Assembly (NCBI GenBank): GCA_017652545.1
Contig: JAGCAV010000348.1
Location: 1-10,839 of the forward strand
Length of the DNA: 10,839 nt
Direction of reading: 5' to 3'
From: Lachnospiraceae bacterium
GTDB taxonomy: Bacteria; Bacillota_A; Clostridia; Lachnospirales; Lachnospiraceae
Position 1 is the stretch's first letter. Every line of letters starts with the position of its first letter. A program made the translations under genes and the position numbers. Positions 6,575-10,839 of this stretch are shown piece after piece. Under the pieces are notes generated by a model that did no database searches, was not told the origin of the DNA, and was given only the letters and a program-made list of their open reading frames with translations.

Positions 6575-8266
6575 ATGAATGCCAAGGAAAGATACGCATT
6601 GTGGATGGAAAAACTGCCAGCGGATGATTCTCTGCGCGCTGAGCTCGCAGCGGTAGCCGGAGATGAAGCAGAGATCAATGACCGTTTCTACCAGGAGATC
6701 GTATTCGGAACGGCGGGACTTCGCGGCATCTGCGGGGCAGGTACCAACCGTATGAATAAGCTGACGGTAGGCCGGGCGACCCAGGGAATTGCCAATTACA
6801 TTCTCGCATCCGGGGCAGATCCCATGAAAGGGCTGGCCGTGGCTTATGACTGCCGCTACTTTTCAAAGGAGTTTTCGGAACTGGTGGCCTCGATCATGGC
6901 AGGCAACGGGATCAAATGCTACCTGTTTCCGTCCATGAGGCCGACACCGGAACTGTCCTTCGCAATCAGAAAACTCGGATGTATTTCGGGCGTGAACATG
7001 ACCGCGAGCCATAACCCGAAGGAATACAACGGTTACAAGGTATACTGGTCCGACGGAGCCCAGATTTCCGGCGAGGTTTCTGACGGAATGCTCGCTGAGA
7101 TCCAGAAGCTTGACTTCTTTGACACATTCAGGATGCTGTCGCTGGATGAAGCGGAGGAAAAGGGTCTCGTTGTCATGATCGGGGACGAGATGGACAGGGC
7201 ATACCTTGACTATGTGAAGGGAATGAGCCAGCATCCCGATGAGGAGCTGGACAGAAGCGTGTGCCTGGTCTACACCCCGCTCAACGGAGCCGGTGCCATT
7301 CCGGTCCGCACCGTCCTGACCGAAATGGGATATACCAATTTCCATATTGTCCCCGAACAGGAGATGCCGGATCCGGAGTTCACCACTGTCGGTTATCCCA
7401 ACCCGGAGGATCCGAAAGGCTTTGAACTGGCGGAAAAACTCGGAAAGGAAGTCGGCGCGCAGGTCCTGATCGCCACTGACCCGGACAGTGACCGCATGGC
7501 CATTGAAGTGCTGGGCGAGGACGGCGGATATCATTTCATGAACGGCAACCAGACCGGCGCCATGCTCATCGCATATATGGCCCAGGGCATGAAGGAAGCA
7601 GGAAAACTGGATGGGAAGGCCGCCCTGATCAAGTCCATCGTGACCGGTGACATGGGCGCGACCATCGCCAGGGACTATGGCATTGAAGTGTTCCAGGCGC
7701 TGACCGGATTTAAGAATATCTGCGGCAAGATCCACGATGTGTATGACAAGGGATACAGCTATTTCTTCGGATATGAGGAGAGTATCGGATGCGCGCCCGG
7801 TGAGGCGGTACGCGACAAGGACGGTGTGTGCTGCGCCATGCTGGTGGCGGAGATGGCCGCGTATTACAAGAAAAAAGGCATGACGCTGACGGATGCCATC
7901 GAGGAACTGTACCGGAAATACGGTTACTTCAGTGAAGATCAGGTCTCACTGGTCAGGGAAGGCGCCGAAGGTGCCGCACTGATCGGCAGGATCATGGACG
8001 CGTTCCGGGATGGGAAACCGGACCACTTCGGGAAGTTTAAGGTTGAAAAGACGACGGATTACATCAACGGATACGAAGACATCCCGGCATCCAATGTACT
8101 CAGATTCGACCTGGGTGAGGGAACGTGGTTTGCCATGAGACCGTCAGGCACGGAGCCGAAGATCAAATTCTACTATTACAGCGTCGCGGATACAAAGGAC
8201 AAGTCCGCGAAGACAGTGGAAGAGATGAAGGAAGCCGTGGACGGGCTGATCCGGGAAGTAAAGTAA
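6575..8266 (+). CDS. pgcA: Phosphoglucomutase / phosphomannomutase (alpha-D-phosphohexomutase)
   Basis: The enzyme interconverts sugar 1-phosphates and 6-phosphates in the cytoplasm, mainly glucose phosphates, supplying UDP-glucose and cell-surface glycan synthesis or glycogen use. It is 563 residues, fitting the long Firmicute PgcA type. All four family motifs are present: the phosphoserine loop TASHNP with Ser145, the metal-binding loop DPDSDR at 302-307, the sugar-binding GYEES at 399-403, and the phosphate-binding RPSGTEPK at 522-529. The N-terminal FGTAGLRG is at 44-51. It has its own promoter and a strong downstream terminator, so it is a single-gene unit. The symbol follows the Bacillus subtilis protein; glucose versus mannose preference cannot be settled by eye. 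Confidence 0.93.
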   Translation: MNAKERYALWMEKLPADDSLRAELAAVAGDEAEINDRFYQEIVFGTAGLRGICGAGTNRMNKLTVGRATQGIANYILASGADPMKGLAVAYDCRYFSKEFSELVASIMAGNGIKCYLFPSMRPTPELSFAIRKLGCISGVNMTASHNPKEYNGYKVYWSDGAQISGEVSDGMLAEIQKLDFFDTFRMLSLDEAEEKGLVVMIGDEMDRAYLDYVKGMSQHPDEELDRSVCLVYTPLNGAGAIPVRTVLTEMGYTNFHIVPEQEMPDPEFTTVGYPNPEDPKGFELAEKLGKEVGAQVLIATDPDSDRMAIEVLGEDGGYHFMNGNQTGAMLIAYMAQGMKEAGKLDGKAALIKSIVTGDMGATIARDYGIEVFQALTGFKNICGKIHDVYDKGYSYFFGYEESIGCAPGEAVRDKDGVCCAMLVAEMAAYYKKKGMTLTDAIEELYRKYGYFSEDQVSLVREGAEGAALIGRIMDAFRDGKPDHFGKFKVEKTTDYINGYEDIPASNVLRFDLGEGTWFAMRPSGTEPKIKFYYYSVADTKDKSAKTVEEMKEAVDGLIREVK

Positions 8267-8290
8267 AACAGAAGAGCTGCATAAGCCTGC

Positions 8291-8330
8291 AGGGACAGCG
8301 GACACATGGAAATGCTCCGCTGTCCTTTTT
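8291..8330 (+). terminator. Intrinsic terminator of the phosphomutase gene
   Basis: GGACAGCGGA (8293-8302) and TCCGCTGTCC (8316-8325) form a perfect 10-bp stem with a 13-nt loop, followed by TTTTT at 8326-8330. It separates the phosphomutase from the TRAP locus. Confidence 0.88.
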
Positions 8331-8339
8331 GTCTAATTT

Positions 8340-8353
8340 TGTAAATGATATCA
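8340..8353 (+). promoter_or_regulatory. Possible catabolite-responsive element (cre)
   Basis: TGTAAATGATATCA fits the CcpA consensus TGWAANCGNTNWCA at every fixed position except the central C, which is T. It lies 41 bases upstream of the -35 of the TRAP promoter, a place where CcpA can activate. One-site matches by eye are easily fortuitous. Confidence 0.3.
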
Positions 8354-8394
8354 AAATATCTGACCTTTCTATTGTCTATTTTGCAGAAATCCGG

Positions 8395-8423
8395 TTGTCA
8401 CAGATGGGCGGCAGATGTATAAT
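8395..8423 (+). promoter_or_regulatory. Near-consensus sigma-A promoter of the TRAP operon
   Basis: TTGTCA (8395-8400), a 17-base spacer and a perfect TATAAT (8418-8423). Transcription should start near 8430, leaving a leader of about 100 bases before dctP. The leader contains a run of six T at 8455-8460 but no convincing GC stem in front of it. Confidence 0.8.
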
Positions 8424-8530
8424 CATTGACGGAAAAACGCTCAAATCGACGGACTTTTTTCAGCATAATTAATCGGGCGTATGTAGTCGCATGTGGTCAT
8501 TTGTTAGTTTGTTCAAGAAAGGGAAAAGCC

Positions 8531-9520
8531 ATGAAAAAAAGAATTGCTGTTTTGCTGGCTGCAGCCATGACGCTGGGAATGACGGTCGCTGCATTTGCGG
8601 ATGACAACTACACGATTAAAATGTCAACACAGCTGAGTGAGGGATCTCCGTTTGTGGAAGGTTTCTATGAGTGGGCGGACGCTGTCAAGGAAAAGACAGA
8701 TGGTCATGTCACGATCGAAGTGTATCCGTCCGCAGCGCTCGGAAGCGATGAGGACGTGATCGAGCAGGCCCTTCAGGGTGTTAACGTTGCGGTCCTCACC
8801 GACTGCGGACGTATGGGCAACTATGTCAAGGAAATGGGTATTCTGAATGCGGCATACTTTGCGGACAGCCTTGATGAGATGAACAAGTTCATGGATACCG
8901 ATGTGTTCAGAGGCTGGGAAGATGAGCTTGCAGAGCAGGGGATCATCGTCCTGAATTTTGGTTGGTGCGACGGCTTCAGGCATTTCCTGACCAACAAGCC
9001 GATCTATTCTCCGGATGATCTGAAGGGTGTTCTGATCCGTACGCCCGGAGCTGATGTCTGGAGCAAATCAATCGAATCACTCGGTGCTACGCCGGTCTCC
9101 ACAGTCGGCTGGGCTGAGGTCTACAATGCAGTACAGACCAAGACCATCGACGGCGCAGAAGGCCAGACATCCGCTTCCTATCCGGCAGCCCTGTACGAAG
9201 TCCTCAAATATATGGATCAGACAGGCCACATCCTGCTCATGAACGGCATCATCGTCGGACAGAAATTCTGGGATACCATTCCGGAAGAATACCAGCAGAT
9301 CATTGTGGACGAGTGTGCTGCTGCGGCTGCGAACGCATCCCAGAAGGTTGCCGACCAGGCTGCTGATTTTGAGGCGAAGATGGCTGAAGCCGGCATGACG
9401 ATCATTCCGCCGGAAGAGATCGATATCGCCGCTTTCCGCGAGGCTTCAGAGGCTGCCTATGAGGCACTCGGATTTACAGAGCTGAGAAAAACACTTTATG
9501 AGATGATCGGCAAGGAATAA
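8531..9520 (+). CDS. dctP: TRAP transporter solute-binding protein, DctP family
   Basis: This extracytoplasmic receptor (329 residues) captures a carboxylated solute for an ion-gradient-driven TRAP transporter. A signal peptide is evident: MKKR, a hydrophobic core at about 5-20 and AFA-D at 21-24, giving cleavage after Ala23. No lipobox cysteine is present. The core DctP motif runs from LKGVLIRTP (164-172), with Arg170 as the conserved carboxylate-binding arginine, to EVYNAVQTKTIDGAEGQ (196-212). ATG 8531 is chosen for the signal peptide and the AAAGGG ribosome site 7 bases upstream; an in-frame ATG at 8426 lies on the promoter. The gene name denotes the family; the ligand is unknown. It is probably the first gene of a TRAP operon continuing past the window, with a UROD-family gene next. 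Confidence 0.9.
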   Translation: MKKRIAVLLAAAMTLGMTVAAFADDNYTIKMSTQLSEGSPFVEGFYEWADAVKEKTDGHVTIEVYPSAALGSDEDVIEQALQGVNVAVLTDCGRMGNYVKEMGILNAAYFADSLDEMNKFMDTDVFRGWEDELAEQGIIVLNFGWCDGFRHFLTNKPIYSPDDLKGVLIRTPGADVWSKSIESLGATPVSTVGWAEVYNAVQTKTIDGAEGQTSASYPAALYEVLKYMDQTGHILLMNGIIVGQKFWDTIPEEYQQIIVDECAAAAANASQKVADQAADFEAKMAEAGMTIIPPEEIDIAAFREASEAAYEALGFTELRKTLYEMIGKE

Positions 9521-9639
9521 TGACAGCCGTCATTTCGGGCTGCTGGCTCCGCTGCTGATCCCATAAGGCATCCGGGGCAGCCGCAAATGATCTGTTAACA
9601 GGACTGGAACCGCACACAGTGGGGCGGTCTGTCAATGAT

Positions 9640-9674
9640 ATCAGGAAACGCTGACGCAGTCGGCGTTTCCTGAT
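9640..9674 (+). other. Long intercistronic hairpin between dctP and the UROD-family gene
   Basis: ATCAGGAAACGC (9640-9651) and GCGTTTCCTGAT (9663-9674) pair perfectly. The stem continues with one T-G wobble and GAC/GTC around a GCA triloop, 16 pairs in all. Only TTT follows before GCAAAAAGG, so it is at best a weak terminator. It ends 6 bases before the AAAGGA ribosome site. Such hairpins often protect an abundant receptor mRNA from decay and lower expression of distal genes; that role is inferred. Confidence 0.6.
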
Positions 9675-9693
9675 TTGCAAAAAGGAAAAAAAC

Positions 9694-10755
9694 ATGAAGG
9701 ATAAGCAATGGGAAATCATTAAGGCCGCCGCAAGGTGTGAAGCGCTTGATCAGATACCTGCAGGCATGATCGTGGACAGTCCGTGGATGCCCGGGTACTG
9801 CGGTGTCAATACAATGGACTACTATACGGACCTGGATACCTGGATGGGATGCTATGAAAAGATCAAGGCGGACTTTCCGGAAATGATCCTTCTGCCTGAT
9901 TACTGGGTCGAGTTCGGCATGGCATCGGAATCGGTGGCGTTCGGCTGCAAGGCCAATTTCTTCAGCTACCAGCCTGTCTGCATACGGCATCTGATCGATG
10001 ACATGGATGACCTCGACAGCCTTCTCGAGCTTGAAGATCCTGATCCGGAGGTCGACGGGTTCATGCCGCTGGCGCTGAATTATTACCGGCGTGTGGCACA
10101 GCGCCTGAAGGGTACCGATGAGAAGATCCGCATGGTCGCCTCCCGCGGGCCGCTTAACATCGTCAGCTTTCTGATGACGGTGCCCGAATTCTGTGTTGCC
10201 GCCAAGGCGGATCCGGAAACCCTGGAACAGGTCATTGCCAAGGCGTCACAGCTGTGTATCAGGTGGCTCAGGGCGCAGATCGATGCTGTCGGGGATGATG
10301 TGGAAGGCATCCTTGTCCTGGATGATATCTGCGGTTTCCTGAATGAGGAAGACTATCTGAGCCTGGCGCATCCCTATCTGAAGAAAATCTTTGATTCGTT
10401 CGATGTGCCGGTCAAGATGTTCCATAATGACAACTTCGGGAACAACTATACAACGTTCCCGTATATCCGCGACCTGGGAGTCAATATTTTCAATTTCTCG
10501 TTCATGGCTGACATCTGCGAAGCAAGAAAGGCGCTGGGAGATCAGGTGTGCATCCTTGGAAATGTGGCGCCGCGCGATATCCTCACGAACGGTACGCCCG
10601 AAGAAGTAAAGGCGGAAGTGACAAGGCAGCTGGATGTTTACGGAAGCAAGGCAGGCCTGATCCTTTCGGCAGGCGGCGGCGCTTCACCCGGCATGTCTGA
10701 GGAAAACTGCAGGGCATCTCTGGAGGCGCTCAGTGCCTGGAATGCCGTTCACTGA
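9694..10755 (+). CDS. UROD/MtaA-superfamily protein (methyltransferase-like), substrate unknown
   Basis: This 353-residue protein has the uroporphyrinogen decarboxylase fold shared by HemE and by corrinoid methyltransferases such as MtaA and CmuA. Evidence is the C-terminal half: ILVLDDICGF (206-215), KMFHNDNFG (241-249), LGNVAPRDILTNGTPEEV (288-305) and ILSAGGGASPGMSEEN (323-338). The N-terminal HemE arginine motif is absent, so it is not a haem enzyme. MtaA-type zinc ligands are expected as His-x-Cys plus a later Cys; here they read His244-x-Asp246 and Gly in the GGG loop. No signal peptide, so cytoplasmic. AAAGGA lies 7 bases before the start. Its place after dctP suggests it acts on the imported compound, perhaps in demethylation or decarboxylation. 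Confidence 0.8.
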   Translation: MKDKQWEIIKAAARCEALDQIPAGMIVDSPWMPGYCGVNTMDYYTDLDTWMGCYEKIKADFPEMILLPDYWVEFGMASESVAFGCKANFFSYQPVCIRHLIDDMDDLDSLLELEDPDPEVDGFMPLALNYYRRVAQRLKGTDEKIRMVASRGPLNIVSFLMTVPEFCVAAKADPETLEQVIAKASQLCIRWLRAQIDAVGDDVEGILVLDDICGFLNEEDYLSLAHPYLKKIFDSFDVPVKMFHNDNFGNNYTTFPYIRDLGVNIFNFSFMADICEARKALGDQVCILGNVAPRDILTNGTPEEVKAEVTRQLDVYGSKAGLILSAGGGASPGMSEENCRASLEALSAWNAVH

Positions 10756-10758
10756 CGA

Positions 10759-10776
10759 TCAGGAAGTATCTCCTGA
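10759..10776 (+). other. Short hairpin after the UROD-family gene
   Basis: TCAGGA (10759-10764) and TCCTGA (10771-10776) pair around a 6-nt loop, 3 bases after the stop. No T-run follows, so transcription probably continues into the next frame. Confidence 0.3.
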
Positions 10777-10809
10777 ACGGACCCATCAGAAAGAAGATCA
10801 TATATTGCT

Positions 10810-10839
10810 ATGAAAAAAGTATACGACTGTTTTGTGAAA
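10810..10839 (+). CDS. Start of a downstream gene, possibly the TRAP small permease (partial)
   Basis: An ATG followed by nine sense codons reads MKKVYDCFVK and runs off the window. A short charged amphipathic start like this is common in DctQ small permeases, and a permease is expected after dctP. GAAAGAAG at 10790-10797 is a possible but distant ribosome site. Ten residues cannot prove identity; the call rests mainly on context. Confidence 0.35.
   Translation, partial: MKKVYDCFVK

Noticed and set aside
6863..7735. Minus-strand open frame of 290 codons opposite the phosphomutase
   Set aside because: It is a shadow of a gene with all four phosphohexomutase motifs.
8455..8460. Run of six T in the dctP leader as an attenuator
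   Set aside because: No stable GC-rich stem precedes it, only weak A-U pairing with GAAAAA upstream.
8125..8472. Plus-strand open frame of 115 codons from the phosphomutase end into the TRAP leader
   Set aside because: It crosses the strong intrinsic terminator and the TRAP promoter and has no ribosome site or motif.
1..10839. CRISPR arrays, insertion sequences, tRNA or rRNA genes, prophage genes
   Set aside because: No regularly spaced repeats beyond the two-unit array at 3831-3924, no transposase or integrase motifs, and no tRNA- or rRNA-like segments were seen.

Overview
The window looks like a chromosomal segment from an anaerobic Firmicute of class Clostridia, probably Lachnospiraceae-like. 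The evidence is the moderately GC-rich coding sequence, purine-rich Shine-Dalgarno sites, near-consensus sigma-A promoters, an ECF-type folate S component behind a tetrahydrofolate (THF) riboswitch, and a clostridial-type FolC. The taxonomic placement is inference; no rRNA or other marker gene is present.

Region 1 (1-3834, + strand) is a folate and one-carbon block. It starts inside fhs (formate-tetrahydrofolate ligase, 5' end outside the window). A 374-base non-coding leader follows, holding a perfect 12-bp hairpin, a THF riboswitch (about 1749-1869) and an intrinsic terminator (1898-1926). These control folT (folate ECF transporter S component) and folC (folylpolyglutamate synthase), whose ends overlap. 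FolT brings folate in, FolC traps it by polyglutamylation, Fhs loads it with formate, and the riboswitch would shut off folT-folC when reduced folate is plentiful.

Region 2 (3835-6574) holds a COG2509-type FAD-dependent dehydrogenase with a Cys-x2-Cys-x2-Cys cluster, preceded by a degenerate 51-nt tandem repeat. A lysophospholipase-like alpha/beta hydrolase lies convergently on the minus strand. A divergent intergenic region carries a sigma-A promoter for each side.

Region 3 (6575-8330) is a phosphoglucomutase/phosphomannomutase of the PgcA type with its own promoter and a strong intrinsic terminator.

Region 4 (8331-10839) begins a TRAP-transporter locus. A near-consensus promoter, with a possible cre site upstream, precedes a DctP-family solute-binding protein with a signal peptide but no lipobox. 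A 16-bp intercistronic hairpin comes next, then a UROD/MtaA-superfamily protein in which the residues expected to bind zinc in the methyltransferases are changed, and then the first ten codons of a reading frame that may be the small TRAP permease. A UROD-like protein placed inside a TRAP operon is the most promising lead here: it suggests uptake and processing of a specific, unidentified carboxylated substrate.
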